Of a DNA stretch of 64,000 nucleotides, positions 18,276-27,947 are shown piece after piece; the stretch's first letter is position 1, and each line of letters opens with the position of its first letter. Source of the DNA: Jannaschia formosa. Its GTDB lineage: Bacteria; Pseudomonadota; Alphaproteobacteria; Rhodobacterales; Rhodobacteraceae. The notes beneath the pieces were generated by a model. The model did no database searches and had not been told where the DNA came from. It was given only the letters and a program-made list of their open reading frames with translations. The position numbers were made by a program, and so were the translations under genes. Location: contig NZ_QPLJ01000007.1 of the NCBI RefSeq assembly GCF_003340555.1, positions 140,861 to 204,860 on the forward strand, in the 5' to 3' direction.

Positions 18276-19838
18276 TCAGCCGCGGCGCAGGGCGCCGCGC
18301 AGCTCGGCCAGGCGCAGCGCGCCGATCCCCTGCCCGATGGCGAAATAGGCGACGGCGCCGGTCGCGACCAGGATCAGCAGCGCCACGCCGCTCAACCCCA
18401 CGCTGAAGAGCGGGGCGAGCGCCACGTTCGCCGCCCAGACCACGACCCCCATGGCGAGCGAGGCCATCACGATCCGCCCCGCCCGGCGGCGCGCGCGGTC
18501 GTCGAGCCGCGCCACCTCGCCCATCCCGCGCACGCCGAGCCAGAGCAGCAGCACCATCGCCCAGGCCGCCAGCGTCGTGCCCAGCGCGGCGGCGGCGAAG
18601 CCGATGAACGGGGCGAGGCCGATGGCCACCCCCGCGTTCACGACCAGCGACACGAGCGCGTAGCGCAGCGGCGTGCGCGTGTCCTCGCGCGCGAAGAACA
18701 GCGGCTGCAGCACCTTCTGGAGCACGAAGGCCGGCAGGCCCAGCGCGTAGATCATCAGCGCGAGGGCGGTGTGCGCCGTATCGTCGGCGTCGAAGGCGCC
18801 GCGCTCGAAGAGGACCGAGACCAGCGTGCCCGGCACCACGAGCAGCGCGACCGCCGATGGAACCGTCAGCAGCAGCGAGAACTCGGCCGCGCGGGAATAG
18901 GCGTTGCGCTGGCCCTGGGTGTCGCCGCTGCGGACGCGGCGCGACAGGTCCGGCAGCAGCACCACGCCGATGGCGATGCCGACCACGCCGAGCGGCAGCT
19001 GGTAGAGCCGGTCGGCATAGCTGAGCCAGGCGACGGCCCCGTCGAAATAGCTGGCCACCTGCCGCCCGACCAGCATGTTGACCTGCACCACCCCGCCCGC
19101 CAGGGCGGCGGGGGCGGCGATGACGGCGAGGCGCTTCAGCTCCGGCGTGATCCGCGGCAGGCGCCGGGGGATCAGCCGGTGGCCCGCCCGATGCGCGGCC
19201 CAGAGCACGAGGCCCAGCTGCAGCGCGCCGCCGAAGGGCACGGTCCAGATCAGGGCCTCGCCATAGATCAGCTCGGGCACGGGTGTGGCGAGGGGGATCA
19301 GACTCGGGTTGAGCGCGACCAGAGTCAAGGCCACGATGAACGCGATGTTGAGCAGCGCGGGCGCGGCGGCGGCGGCGAGGAATCGGCCATTCGCGTTGAG
19401 CACGCCGCAGACCAGAGCGCCCAGCGAAATCAGCAGGATGTAGGGGAAGGCGATGCGGCCGTAGGTGACGGCGAGGGTGAAGCGGGCGTCTTCGACGAAG
19501 CCCGAGGCCATGGCGAGGACGAGGGCGGGCATGAAGACGATGCCGAGCACGGTGAAGGCGGTCAGGACAACGACCATCATCGCCACCGCGTCGCGCGCGA
19601 AGGCGTCGGCGTCCTCGTCCGGATCCTCCAGCTTCTTGGCGTAGAGGGGGACGAAAGCCATGTTGAACGCGCCCTCGGCGAAGAAGCGTCGGAACATGTT
19701 GGGTAATGAAAACGCGACGAAAAATGCCTCTGCCGCCGCGCCCGTGCCGAGGAATCGCGCGATCAGGATGTCGCGGACGAAGCCGAGGACGCGGGACAGG
19801 AGGGTCCAGCTGCCGACGGTGAGGAAGCCTTTGATCAT
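18276..19838 (-). CDS. murJ: Lipid II flippase MurJ
   Basis: A 520-residue polytopic inner-membrane protein of the MOP exporter superfamily that flips lipid II for peptidoglycan synthesis. Seen: 'GSWTLLSRVLGFVRDILIARFLGTG' split across residues 8-32, the conserved MurJ N-terminus; 'LPNMFRRFFAEGAFNMAFVPLY' near 46; and many hydrophobic segments with 'QPLFFAREDTRTPLRYA' near 376. Length and order fit MviN/MurJ. It lies downstream of glnD in the same direction, the usual glnD-murJ linkage in alphaproteobacteria. Confidence 0.96.
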   Translation of the reverse strand: MIKGFLTVGSWTLLSRVLGFVRDILIARFLGTGAAAEAFFVAFSLPNMFRRFFAEGAFNMAFVPLYAKKLEDPDEDADAFARDAVAMMVVVLTAFTVLGIVFMPALVLAMASGFVEDARFTLAVTYGRIAFPYILLISLGALVCGVLNANGRFLAAAAAPALLNIAFIVALTLVALNPSLIPLATPVPELIYGEALIWTVPFGGALQLGLVLWAAHRAGHRLIPRRLPRITPELKRLAVIAAPAALAGGVVQVNMLVGRQVASYFDGAVAWLSYADRLYQLPLGVVGIAIGVVLLPDLSRRVRSGDTQGQRNAYSRAAEFSLLLTVPSAVALLVVPGTLVSVLFERGAFDADDTAHTALALMIYALGLPAFVLQKVLQPLFFAREDTRTPLRYALVSLVVNAGVAIGLAPFIGFAAAALGTTLAAWAMVLLLWLGVRGMGEVARLDDRARRRAGRIVMASLAMGVVVWAANVALAPLFSVGLSGVALLILVATGAVAYFAIGQGIGALRLAELRGALRRG

Positions 19839-20160
19839 GGGGTGCCCGCGACTGTCATGGCGCCCGTGTAAAGGGGTTGCGAGAGGGGCGGAACCGGGAT
19901 GTTCGAGGGGTTTGATCTTCCGTCTGACCTGCGTCTGACGGGGGTCCGGTCCGGGTCATACCTAAAAATCGCGCCAAGGAGTGCGGGCCGAAGATCGAGG
20001 GTGCGGTCCTGTTCGCGCGGTGCGATGCGCCGTCGACTGGCCAGGTCCGCTGCCGTTCGCCCCAGCCTGTCCAGGGTCCGCCGGGTCCGGGATCCGATGC
20101 CCCGGCAGGACGGAGATCCCGGGACGCCACGAAGGTCCGGTTCGGCCCCGAACCCGGCGT
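19839..20160. other. Gene-free gap between glnD and murJ
   Basis: About 320 bases between the glnD stop and the murJ start. No protein-like frame is seen. The only pattern noted is a short direct repeat GTCTGAC (19922-19940 area, 'gtctgacctgcgtctgac'). It probably holds the murJ promoter, but no convincing -35/-10 pair was found. Confidence 0.4.
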
Positions 20161-22851
20161 TCAAGCCCCCGCCCGCTCCGCAGCCCTGTCGATGGCCACC
20201 CGCAGCTTCTTCTCGAGCGAGTCCTGTTTGGACTTGGACCAGAGCTTCAGACCGAAGATGTCCTTGACGTAGAACACGTCCACGACCTGCGCCCCGTAGG
20301 TCGCCACCACCGCCTGGCTGATCTGGATGTTGGCCCCCGCCAGCGCCTGGGTCAGGTCGTAGAGCAGGCCGGGGCGGTCGCGGGTATCGACCTCGATCAG
20401 GGTGTAGATGTCCGAGCCTTCGTTGTCGAAGCTGATATTCGTGGCGACCTGGAACTTGCGCTCGCGCTTCTTGATCTCGCGCCCCTCCAGCGCGAGGCGG
20501 GTGACGACCTCGCCGCGCAGCGTGCGCTCGATCATCGAGCGCAGGCGCGGCAGGCGCGATGCCTCGTAGGGATGGCCCTCGGTGTCCTGCAGCCAGTAGA
20601 CCGTCACCGCGTAGCCGTCCTTGGAGGTGTAGCTGCGCGCGTCCACGATGTTGGCGCCGACCAGCGATACCGCCCCCGCGAGGCGCGAGAAGACGCCGGG
20701 ATGGTCCTGGCAGGCCATCAGCGCGCGGGTGGCGTCGCGGTCCTCGTCGGCTTCCAGCTCGACCCGGACCTCGCCGTCGGGCAGGTCCTTGAGCAGATGC
20801 GCAAAGCGGACCTGCGCGGCGGTCGGGATGCCCTGCCAGTAGGGGCCGTAATGGCGGCCGATCTCGGCACGCAGCTCCGCCTCGGGCCAGTCCATCGCCT
20901 CGCGGAAGAGTTGCTTGGCGCGGGCCTCGCGGGTCTCGCGGTTGACGTCCTCCAGCCCGTTCTCCAGCGCCGAGGCCGTGGCGCGGTGCAGCGCGCGCAG
21001 CATCTGCGCCTTCCAGTTGTTCCAGACGGAAGGCCCCACGCCGCGGATGTCGCAGACCGTCAGCACGGTCAGCATGTCGAGCCGCTCGCGCGTCTTCACC
21101 GCCTTGGCGAAGTCGCGGATCGTGCGCGGGTCCGAGATGTCGCGCTTCTGGGACATGTCGGACATCAGCAGGTGATGGCGCACCAGCCATTCCACCGTCT
21201 CGCATTCCTTGGGCTTCAGCCCCAGCCGCGGCGCGACCGAGCGGGCGATGCGCGCGCCTAGGATCGAATGATCCTCGGGCCGGCCCTTGCCGATGTCGTG
21301 GAGCAGCATCGCCACGTAGAGCACGCGGCGATTGACGCCGTTCCGCAGGATCTCGGACGAGAGCGGCAGGTTCTCGACCAGTTCCCCGCGCTCGATCTGC
21401 GAGAGGTTCGAGATCACCTGGATCGTGTGCTCGTCGACCGTGTAGCTGTGATACATGTTGAACTGCATCATCGCGACGATCGGTGCGAATTCGGGGATGA
21501 AGGCCGAGAGGATCCCGAGCTCGTTCATCCGCCGCAGCGCCCGTTCGGGATTGCCGTGCTTGAGAAGCAGGTTCAGGAACAGCCGCCCCGCCTCGGGGTT
21601 CTCGCGCATGCCGCGGTCGATCAGATGCCTGTTCGCCGAGAGCAGCCGCATCGCCTGCGGGTGCAGCAGCAGGCCGGTGCGCAGCGCCTCCTCGAAGATG
21701 CGCAGGATGTTGAGCTTGTCGGAGAGGAACGCCGCCTCGTCCTCGATGTCGAGCCGGCCCTGACGTTCCCGGTAGGGCGGCTTGACCTTGCGGCGGCGCT
21801 TGAAGAAGCCCAGCAGGGCCGGGACCTGCTTGGTGTTGTCGGCCTCCAGCGCGGTCAGGAGGATGCGCGTCAGCTCTCCGACGACGGTGGCGTGGCGGAA
21901 ATAGGCCTGCATGAAATGCTCGACCGCGCGGCGCCCGGCGCTGTCGGAATATCCCATGCGGGCGGCGACCTCGACCTGCATGTCGAAGGTCAGCATGTCG
22001 GCGGCCCGGCCCGCGATCAGGTGCAGGTGGCAGCGTACGCACCACAGGAAGCGCTCGGCGGCCTCGAAGGCGGCGAACTCGTCCGAGGCGAAGACGCCGA
22101 GGCTGACGAGGTCCTTGGTCTCGGACACGCCGTAGCGGTATTTGGCGATCCAGTAGAGCGTCTGAAGGTCGCGCAGCCCGCCCTTGGCCTCCTTCACGTT
22201 GGGCTCCAGCATGTAGCGCTGGCCGCCCTGCTTGCGGTGACGCTCCGCCCGTTCGGCCAGCTTGGCCTCGATGAACTGCGGCACCGTGCCCGAGAAGAGC
22301 TGGTCCCAGAGCGTGTCGTGGAGGTGTTGTGCCAACGCGGCGTCGCCGCAGATCGGCCGCTGCTCCAGCAGGGCGGTGCGGATGGTGATGTCCTCGCCCG
22401 CGAGGCGGACGCATTCCTTCACGGTGCGGGTCGCGTGGCCGACCTTCAGCTTCAGGTCCCAGAGGATGTAGAGCATCGACTCGACCACGCTCTCGACCCA
22501 GGGGGTGACCTTCCAGGGGGTCAGGAACAGCAGGTCGACGTCGGAATGGGGCGCCATCTCGCCGCGGCCGTAGCCGCCGACGCCCAGCACCGCGACGCGT
22601 TCCCCCTCGGTCGGGTTGGGGCAGGGATGCAGATGGGTGGTGGCGATGTGCCAGACCGCCTGGACCAGCCGGTCGGTCAGGTAGGCGTAGCTGTGGGTGA
22701 TGCGGCGCGCGCGGGTCGGGTCCTGGGCGAAGCCGGTCGCGATGACGTCGCGCCCATGCCTGCGGGCGTCGCGCAGGATCCCGACGGCGGCGCGGCGCGC
22801 GGCCTTGGCGTCGGGGGCCGCGCGCACCGCCTCGGAGAGGGCGGGCAGCAC
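20161..22851 (-). CDS. glnD: PII uridylyltransferase/uridylyl-removing enzyme GlnD
   Basis: A bifunctional nitrogen sensor of at least 896 residues that uridylylates PII proteins under nitrogen limitation and reverses this with glutamine. Seen: nucleotidyltransferase motif 'GVGGYGRGEMAPHSDVDLLF' near residue 92, an HD domain with 'LLHDIGKGRPEDHS' near 520, and two C-terminal ACT domains ('DHPGVFSRLAGAVSLVGAN' and 'RPGLLYDLTQALAGANIQ'). A GTG at 22851 is the first usual start codon, yet the upstream in-frame translation (…IAAPDAIFDAEAV) still looks like GlnD N-terminus and contains no ATG, GTG or TTG before a stop, so the true start is uncertain. Confidence 0.95.
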   Translation of the reverse strand: MLPALSEAVRAAPDAKAARRAAVGILRDARRHGRDVIATGFAQDPTRARRITHSYAYLTDRLVQAVWHIATTHLHPCPNPTEGERVAVLGVGGYGRGEMAPHSDVDLLFLTPWKVTPWVESVVESMLYILWDLKLKVGHATRTVKECVRLAGEDITIRTALLEQRPICGDAALAQHLHDTLWDQLFSGTVPQFIEAKLAERAERHRKQGGQRYMLEPNVKEAKGGLRDLQTLYWIAKYRYGVSETKDLVSLGVFASDEFAAFEAAERFLWCVRCHLHLIAGRAADMLTFDMQVEVAARMGYSDSAGRRAVEHFMQAYFRHATVVGELTRILLTALEADNTKQVPALLGFFKRRRKVKPPYRERQGRLDIEDEAAFLSDKLNILRIFEEALRTGLLLHPQAMRLLSANRHLIDRGMRENPEAGRLFLNLLLKHGNPERALRRMNELGILSAFIPEFAPIVAMMQFNMYHSYTVDEHTIQVISNLSQIERGELVENLPLSSEILRNGVNRRVLYVAMLLHDIGKGRPEDHSILGARIARSVAPRLGLKPKECETVEWLVRHHLLMSDMSQKRDISDPRTIRDFAKAVKTRERLDMLTVLTVCDIRGVGPSVWNNWKAQMLRALHRATASALENGLEDVNRETREARAKQLFREAMDWPEAELRAEIGRHYGPYWQGIPTAAQVRFAHLLKDLPDGEVRVELEADEDRDATRALMACQDHPGVFSRLAGAVSLVGANIVDARSYTSKDGYAVTVYWLQDTEGHPYEASRLPRLRSMIERTLRGEVVTRLALEGREIKKRERKFQVATNISFDNEGSDIYTLIEVDTRDRPGLLYDLTQALAGANIQISQAVVATYGAQVVDVFYVKDIFGLKLWSKSKQDSLEKKLRVAIDRAAERAGA

Positions 22852-22951
22852 GGCCTCGGCGTCGAAGATGGCGTCCGGCGCCGCGATCAGGGCGGCGGCG
22901 CCGGGCTTGGCCGAGGTTCCGGCGCAGGGCCGGATCGGAAAGGCCGGGGCT

Positions 22952-24148
22952 TCAGGAGCCGGGGCCGAAGCGGTTCGGGGCAGGGGACACCACCTGGACT
23001 TGACGGTTCACGATCTGAGCGACGGCCAGCCCGCGCTGGATCGAGCCGTCGGGCAGAAGCCGGAATACCCCGCCCGTGCCCGCGAAGCCAGAGGGCGCGG
23101 TGAGCGTGCTGCGCCCGACCACATTGCCGCGGCGCGAGATCGCACCGATCGCAGCCATCCCGTCATAGGCAAGGCCCGCCAGCGGATGCGGCTCGGACCC
23201 GTAGGCGCCGCGGTAGCGGGCTTCGAACTGCTGCTGCGGGCCGGGGTCGGGCAGGGTGAAGTAGCCGCCCTGCAGGCCCGGCAGCGACCGCGCCTCGGCC
23301 GGGATGTCCCAGCGGGTGAGGCCGAGATAGCGGAACTGCTCGCCGCCGATCCCTGCCTCGGTCAGAAGCTGGGCGATGACCGGCAGGTCCCCCGCCGTGT
23401 CGCCGGTCAGGAAGATGGCGTTGGAGTTGGTCGAGCGCGCCTGCTGCGCGATGGTCGGCACGGCGGCGGTGATCCCCGCCTGGCTGAGCTGGTAGGACAC
23501 GTTGCCGGTGATCTGCGCGCCCGTGCCCGGCGCCGCGCGGGCGATGGACTGGGCCGCGACCTGGCCCGCCTGCTCGTTGTTGTGGGTCACCAGGACGCGG
23601 TTGCGCCCCTGGGCCGCGGCGAATGTCAGCAGGCGCTGGGCCACGTTCTCGTAGGTGTTGCCGAGGACCCAGACATTGCCGCCCGCGACGGTCGTGTTGT
23701 TCGAGAAGCTCAGCACCGGAACGTTCGAGGCCGCCGCCGCGACGCCCACCGCCGCTGCGTTGTCGCCGTAGAGCGGGCCGAGGATCACCTGCGCGCCCGC
23801 CGCGAGGGCCTGCTGCGTCGCCGCCTGCGCACCGCCGACGGTCCCCTGGGTCGGATAGACCTCGACCGCGACCGCACCGCCGAGATCGGCCGCCGCCAGC
23901 CGCGCCGCGTTCTCGAGACTGCGCGCGACGGTGGCGTCGGTGGCCCGCGCCGAGCCGTAGGGCACCAGCAGGGCGACCCGGGTCGGTCCCTCGCCGCGCA
24001 CCCCCGCGCCGCCGCCGCCTCCGCCGGGCGAGGCGACCTGACAGGCGGCCAGTGCCGCCGTCATGGCCACCAGAAGGACGGCCTTGCGCGCCCGGCGCAA
24101 CAGTGAGACGCCTCGCGTCCAGAGGGAATGAGTTGTCAGGCTTGTCAT
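22952..24148 (-). CDS. Penicillin-binding protein activator (LppC/LpoA-like) lipoprotein
   Basis: A 398-residue lipoprotein with a periplasmic-binding-protein fold. Seen: long N-region, hydrophobic core and lipobox 'LAAC' (Cys36); a Gly-rich linker; then 'VALLVPYGSARATDATVARSLENAARLA' split around residue 60, 'VILGPLYGDNAAAVG' near 125, 'LAGLAYDGMAAIG' near 320. These are LppC/Peripla_BP_6 features. In enterobacteria the LpoA relative activates a penicillin-binding protein; in alphaproteobacteria this is assumed. It is divergent from rsmI, as LpoA is from rsmI in E. coli, which supports the call. Confidence 0.86.
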   Translation of the reverse strand: MTSLTTHSLWTRGVSLLRRARKAVLLVAMTAALAACQVASPGGGGGGAGVRGEGPTRVALLVPYGSARATDATVARSLENAARLAAADLGGAVAVEVYPTQGTVGGAQAATQQALAAGAQVILGPLYGDNAAAVGVAAAASNVPVLSFSNNTTVAGGNVWVLGNTYENVAQRLLTFAAAQGRNRVLVTHNNEQAGQVAAQSIARAAPGTGAQITGNVSYQLSQAGITAAVPTIAQQARSTNSNAIFLTGDTAGDLPVIAQLLTEAGIGGEQFRYLGLTRWDIPAEARSLPGLQGGYFTLPDPGPQQQFEARYRGAYGSEPHPLAGLAYDGMAAIGAISRRGNVVGRSTLTAPSGFAGTGGVFRLLPDGSIQRGLAVAQIVNRQVQVVSPAPNRFGPGS

Positions 24149-24256
24149 GGGATCGACCCCCGGGCTTGAGCCGCGCGTGCAGTCGCGCGGCAGTCGCGGG
24201 CAAAACTAGGCCCGGGGGCGGGCAGAGTAAACGGCGGAACGCGGAAGGGGCGGATC

Positions 24257-25111
24257 ATGGGCGACGGAGGGGCGATCGAGCCGGGGCTGCACCTCGTCGC
24301 CGTGCCGATCGGAGCGGCGCGCGACATCACGCTGCGCGCGCTGGACCTGCTGCGCGGGGCGGATGTGCTGGCCGCCGAGGACACCCGGTCGCTGCGCCGC
24401 CTGATGGAGATCCATGGCGTGGCGCTCGGCGACCGTCCGCTCATCCCCTATCACGACCATAACGGCGCCGAGGCCCGGCCCAGGCTGCTGGCGGCTTTGC
24501 GCGAGGGGCGGTCGGTGGCCTATGCCTCCGAGGCGGGGACACCGCTGATCGCCGATCCGGGCTTTCAACTGGGCGCGGCGGCCCGCGCCGAGGGGATCGC
24601 GGTGCGCGCGGCGCCGGGGGCCTCGGCGGTGCTCGCGGCGCTCTGCGTCGGCGGGCTGCCGACCGACCGCTTCACCTTCGCGGGCTTCCTGCCGCCGAAG
24701 GCCGCCGCGCGCCGGGCCGCGCTGGCGGAGCTGGAGGCGGCGCCGGGCACGCTGGTCCTCTACGAGTCGCCGCGCCGGCTCGGCGCGCTGCTGGCCGAGG
24801 CGGCCGAGCGCTACGGTTCGCGCCGCGCCGCGGTCTGCCGCGAGCTGACGAAGCGCTTCGAGGAGGTTGTCGAGGGCACGCTGCCCGAGCTCGCCGCGCG
24901 CTTCGCCGAGGAGGTTCCCAAGGGCGAGATCGTGGTGCTGATCGACCGCGCCGCGCCCGCCCCGGCCGACGAAGCGGCGCTGGAGGCGCTGCTGGCGGAG
25001 GCGATGGAGACGATGTCGCTAAAATCCGCTGTAAAAGATGTTTCCGCGAGGACCGGTGTCGGGCGTAACGTGGTCTACGAGGTTGCGTTGCGGGTGAGGG
25101 ACGGATCATGA
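24257..25111 (+). CDS. rsmI: 16S rRNA (cytidine1402-2'-O)-methyltransferase RsmI
   Basis: A 284-residue tetrapyrrole-methylase-fold enzyme that 2'-O-methylates C1402 of 16S rRNA. Seen: '[20 protein letters not shown]' region at residues 11-30, '[14 protein letters not shown]' near 40, '[13 protein letters not shown]' near 92, and '[14 protein letters not shown]' near 168. The usual 'PIGN' is 'PIGA' here. Its stop overlaps the yraN start by four bases, and the PBP-activator lipoprotein is divergent upstream, the conserved lpoA/rsmI/yraN arrangement. Confidence 0.94.
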   Translation: MGDGGAIEPGLHLVAVPIGAARDITLRALDLLRGADVLAAEDTRSLRRLMEIHGVALGDRPLIPYHDHNGAEARPRLLAALREGRSVAYASEAGTPLIADPGFQLGAAARAEGIAVRAAPGASAVLAALCVGGLPTDRFTFAGFLPPKAAARRAALAELEAAPGTLVLYESPRRLGALLAEAAERYGSRRAAVCRELTKRFEEVVEGTLPELAARFAEEVPKGEIVVLIDRAAPAPADEAALEALLAEAMETMSLKSAVKDVSARTGVGRNVVYEVALRVRDGS

Positions 25112-25479
25112 GGCGGATGCGCGCGGCCCGCGGGGCCACGGCCTACCATTCCGGCCTCGCCGCCGAGGACCAGGTCGCCCGACATTACGTGAAGGCGGGC
25201 CACGAGGTCGCGGCGCGGCGCTGGCGCGGCTCCGGCGGGGAGATCGACGTCATCCTCCGCGACGGCCCCCGAACCGTCTTCGTCGAGGTCAAGCGCAGCG
25301 CGAGCCATGCGCAGGCGGCCGAGCGGCTGGGGCCGCGGCAGATGCGTCGGCTGTTCGACTGCGCGGGCGAATACATGGGCACCCTGCCGGACGGCCAGCT
25401 GTCCGAGGTGCGGTTCGACGTGGCGCTCGTCGACGCGACGGGCCGGATCGAGGTGATCGAGAACGCGCTGGCCGCCTGA
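25108..25479 (+). CDS. YraN/UPF0102 family endonuclease-like protein
   Basis: A 123-residue protein of the UPF0102 family with a PD-(D/E)xK nuclease-like core. Seen: '[19 protein letters not shown]' near residue 17, '[11 protein letters not shown]' near 45 with the acidic residue, and '[14 protein letters not shown]' near 60 with E-x-K. Length fits. The family role is unproven, possibly in DNA processing. Its start overlaps the rsmI stop (ATGA), so the two are co-translated; gshB follows about 100 bases later. Confidence 0.9.
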   Translation: MRRMRAARGATAYHSGLAAEDQVARHYVKAGHEVAARRWRGSGGEIDVILRDGPRTVFVEVKRSASHAQAAERLGPRQMRRLFDCAGEYMGTLPDGQLSEVRFDVALVDATGRIEVIENALAA

Positions 25480-25577
25480 GCGGGCCGCCGCGGGGTCCCC
25501 TGCATCGACGCACATTGCCCCGGGCCGGGGCTTCGGGCATCTGCTGCGGGGACCGCATTGCCCGCCCGGAGGTTCCC

Positions 25578-26531
25578 ATGCCCGCACCGACCCCGCTGAA
25601 GGTCGCCTTCCAGATGGACCCCATCGAGGGCGTGAACATCGAGGCCGACAGCTCCTTCCGCCTCGCGCTCGAGGCGCAGGCGCGGGGGCATTCTCTGTTT
25701 ACCTACACGCCCGACCGGATCGCCTATGTCGAGGGCCGCATCCTCGCCCGCGGGCGCGACATGGAGCTTCGGCGCGAGACGGGGAACCACGTCACCTTCG
25801 GCGAGCGGCGGGAGGTCGACCTGAGCGAGTTCGACGTGATCTGGCTGCGCCAGGACCCGCCCTTCGACATGAGCTACATCACCACGACCCACCTGCTGGA
25901 CCGGCTGTCGCCCGGCGTGCTGGTCGTCAACGACCCGACCTGGGTGCGCAACTGGCCCGAGAAGCTGATGGTCCTCGACTTTCCGGACCTGACGCCGCCG
26001 ACGCTGGTCTCGCGCGACCTGCAGACGCTCAAGGACTTCCGGCGGCGCCATGGCGACGTGATCCTGAAGCCGCTCTTCGGCAACGGGGGCGCCGGCGTGT
26101 TCCGGCTGACGCCCGAGGATCGCAACCTCAACTCGCTGCACGAGATGTTCTCGGCCATCAACCGCGAGCCGTTGATCATGCAGAAGTTCCTGCCGGACGT
26201 GGCCAAGGGCGACAAGCGCGTGATCCTGGTCGACGGGGAGCCGGTCGGCGCGATCAACCGCGTCCCGGCCGAGGGCGAGACCCGGTCCAACATGCATGTC
26301 GGCGGTCGGCCGGAGCCGATCGGGCTCAGCGACCGCGACCGGGAGATCTGCGCCCGGATCGGGCCGCGGCTGGCCGAGCGGGGGCAGATCTTCGTCGGCA
26401 TCGACGTGATCGGCGACTACCTGACCGAGATCAACGTCACCTCGCCCACCGGCCTGCAGGAGCTGGAGCGCTTCGACGGCACCAACGCGAGCGCGATGAT
26501 CTGGGAGGCGATCGAGAAGCGGCGGGGCTAG
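25578..26531 (+). CDS. gshB: Glutathione synthetase
   Basis: A 317-residue ATP-grasp ligase joining gamma-glutamylcysteine and glycine. Seen: '[20 protein letters not shown]' region at residues 7-26, '[15 protein letters not shown]' near 90, '[16 protein letters not shown]' near 160, and '[19 protein letters not shown]' near 278, the conserved GshB blocks. The start at 25578 follows the sequence 'cggaggttccc' with an apparent Shine-Dalgarno; longer in-frame forms add unlike residues. It converges with the FliJ-like gene ten bases on, with a GC-rich palindrome in the gap (26535-26549). Confidence 0.96.
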   Translation: MPAPTPLKVAFQMDPIEGVNIEADSSFRLALEAQARGHSLFTYTPDRIAYVEGRILARGRDMELRRETGNHVTFGERREVDLSEFDVIWLRQDPPFDMSYITTTHLLDRLSPGVLVVNDPTWVRNWPEKLMVLDFPDLTPPTLVSRDLQTLKDFRRRHGDVILKPLFGNGGAGVFRLTPEDRNLNSLHEMFSAINREPLIMQKFLPDVAKGDKRVILVDGEPVGAINRVPAEGETRSNMHVGGRPEPIGLSDRDREICARIGPRLAERGQIFVGIDVIGDYLTEINVTSPTGLQELERFDGTNASAMIWEAIEKRRG

Positions 26532-26541
26532 TCCGCGCCGC

Positions 26542-26868
26542 TCAGCGGCGTCGGCCCTGCAGCTTCTCCAGCACGGCCTCGCGGGCGCGGTCGCGGGCAT
26601 GGGCCTCGCGCAGGGGCTGGGCCTTCGCCTCGGCGAGGGCGAGGCGCATCGACAGGCGGCGCATCTCTTCGGCGCGCCACCGGTCGTGGCTGTCCTGCAC
26701 CATCGCCTGCGTGATGTCCGCCACCTCGCCCCGCGGCGCCTCGCGCAGGGCCGCCACATGTCCGCGCAGCGCATCGGCCTGCGCCCGGGCGGGGGCAAGC
26801 CGCGCGGCGGAGCGCAGGCTGCGCAGCGCCGCGAGCTGCGCCAGGCGGGCGAGCCGCGGGTCGGTCAC
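26542..26868 (-). CDS. Small helical FliJ-like protein at the end of the flhA operon
   Basis: A 108-residue, Arg/Ala-rich, all-helical protein ('LARLAQLAALRSLRSAARLAPARAQ' region split across residues 5-29, later 'RLSMRLALAEAKAQPLREAHARDRAREA') with strong coiled-coil character. It starts with GTG at 26868 inside the flhB stop (GTGA, four-base overlap). Size, helicity and position among export-apparatus genes recall FliJ, the ATPase stalk/chaperone-escort protein, but no diagnostic motif exists for that family and fliI is not in this window. Treat as a flagellar-cluster hypothetical. Confidence 0.6.
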   Translation of the reverse strand: MTDPRLARLAQLAALRSLRSAARLAPARAQADALRGHVAALREAPRGEVADITQAMVQDSHDRWRAEEMRRLSMRLALAEAKAQPLREAHARDRAREAVLEKLQGRRR

Positions 26869-27947
26869 GTCCGGCCCCCGGCCTTGTCCCGCATCTCCTG
26901 TGCGAAGCGGATCGCGGTGGCGACGGCGGCGAAGTGCTCGCGGTCGATCGGCGCGCCGATCTCGACCCCGGCATGGAGCGCGCGTGCCGTGGGCGGGTCG
27001 CGGTGGATCGGCACGCCGTTGGCGCTTGCGACCTCGCGGATGCGGGCGGCGATCTCGTCCACGCCCTTGGCCACGCAGACCGGGGGCGTCGGATCGGTCG
27101 GCGACCATTTCAGCGCCACCGCGTAATGGGTCGGGTTGACGACGACGACGGTCGCCTCGGGCACGTCCCGGAGCATCCTGTTCGTGGCCAGCTCGCGGGC
27201 GCGTTCCTGCCGACGGGACTTGAGATGAGGGTCGCCCTCGGATTGCTTCATCTCGTCGAGCACCTCCTGCCGGGTCATGCGGTTTCTTGCGACATGCGAC
27301 TGCGCCTGCCAGGCGTAGTCGATGGCCGCGATGGCCGCGGCGACCAGCATGACGGCGATCAGGAACTCTCCGGTCAGGGCGGGGACGAGCCCCGCAACCT
27401 TGCGCGGGTCGAGCGCGGCGGCGGCGATGATCTCGTCGGCGTGCCGGGTCAGGAACCAGACCAGGAGACCGCCATAGACGGTCATCTTGACGGCTGACTT
27501 GGCGAACTCGAACAGGCCGCTGGGGCCGAACTTGTTCCTGGCGTTCGCGATCGGGCTGATCCGCGAGAGCTTCGGCTCCAGCTTCGAGGGCGCGACGACG
27601 AAGGCGCGCTGCGCCACGATCGCGGTCAGCACCAGCGCCGCGGCGGGCGCGACGAGCAGCGTGCAGAGCCGCAGCGCCTCGGCAAGGACCGTGCCGGAGA
27701 TCCCGGGGCCTTCGTCGGCCAACGGGCGCGAGAGTCGGTCGGCCCCTTCCAGCAGCGCCCCGCCGAGATCGAGCAGGTCCCGCGCCACCCCGCCCGCGAC
27801 CAGCGTCAGCGTCAGCAGCGCGCCGAGATAGGCGGCGGCGACCATGACGTCCTGCGACCGGACGATCTCGCCCTTCCTGCGCGCCTCCTGCAGCTTCTGC
27901 GGCGTCGGCTCGTGGCTGCGTTCGGCGCCGTCGTCCTTCCCGCTCAC
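26865..27947 (-). CDS. flhB: Flagellar export apparatus protein FlhB
   Basis: A 360-residue inner-membrane protein that controls substrate switching in flagellar type III export. Seen: 'SHEPTPQKLQEARRKGEIVRSQD' N-terminus split over residues 9-31, four hydrophobic segments, and the cytoplasmic autocleavage motif NPTH in 'VVVVNPTHYAVALKW' near residue 268, followed by 'VCVAKGVDEIAARIREVA'. All are hallmark FlhB features. Overlaps fliR upstream and the FliJ-like gene downstream by four bases each. Confidence 0.96.
   Translation of the reverse strand: MSGKDDGAERSHEPTPQKLQEARRKGEIVRSQDVMVAAAYLGALLTLTLVAGGVARDLLDLGGALLEGADRLSRPLADEGPGISGTVLAEALRLCTLLVAPAAALVLTAIVAQRAFVVAPSKLEPKLSRISPIANARNKFGPSGLFEFAKSAVKMTVYGGLLVWFLTRHADEIIAAAALDPRKVAGLVPALTGEFLIAVMLVAAAIAAIDYAWQAQSHVARNRMTRQEVLDEMKQSEGDPHLKSRRQERARELATNRMLRDVPEATVVVVNPTHYAVALKWSPTDPTPPVCVAKGVDEIAARIREVASANGVPIHRDPPTARALHAGVEIGAPIDREHFAAVATAIRFAQEMRDKAGGRT

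Noticed and set aside
26535-26549. CGCCGCTCAGCGGCG palindrome between gshB and the FliJ-like gene as a terminator
   Set aside because: The palindrome is real and lies between converging genes, but there is no T-run on either strand.
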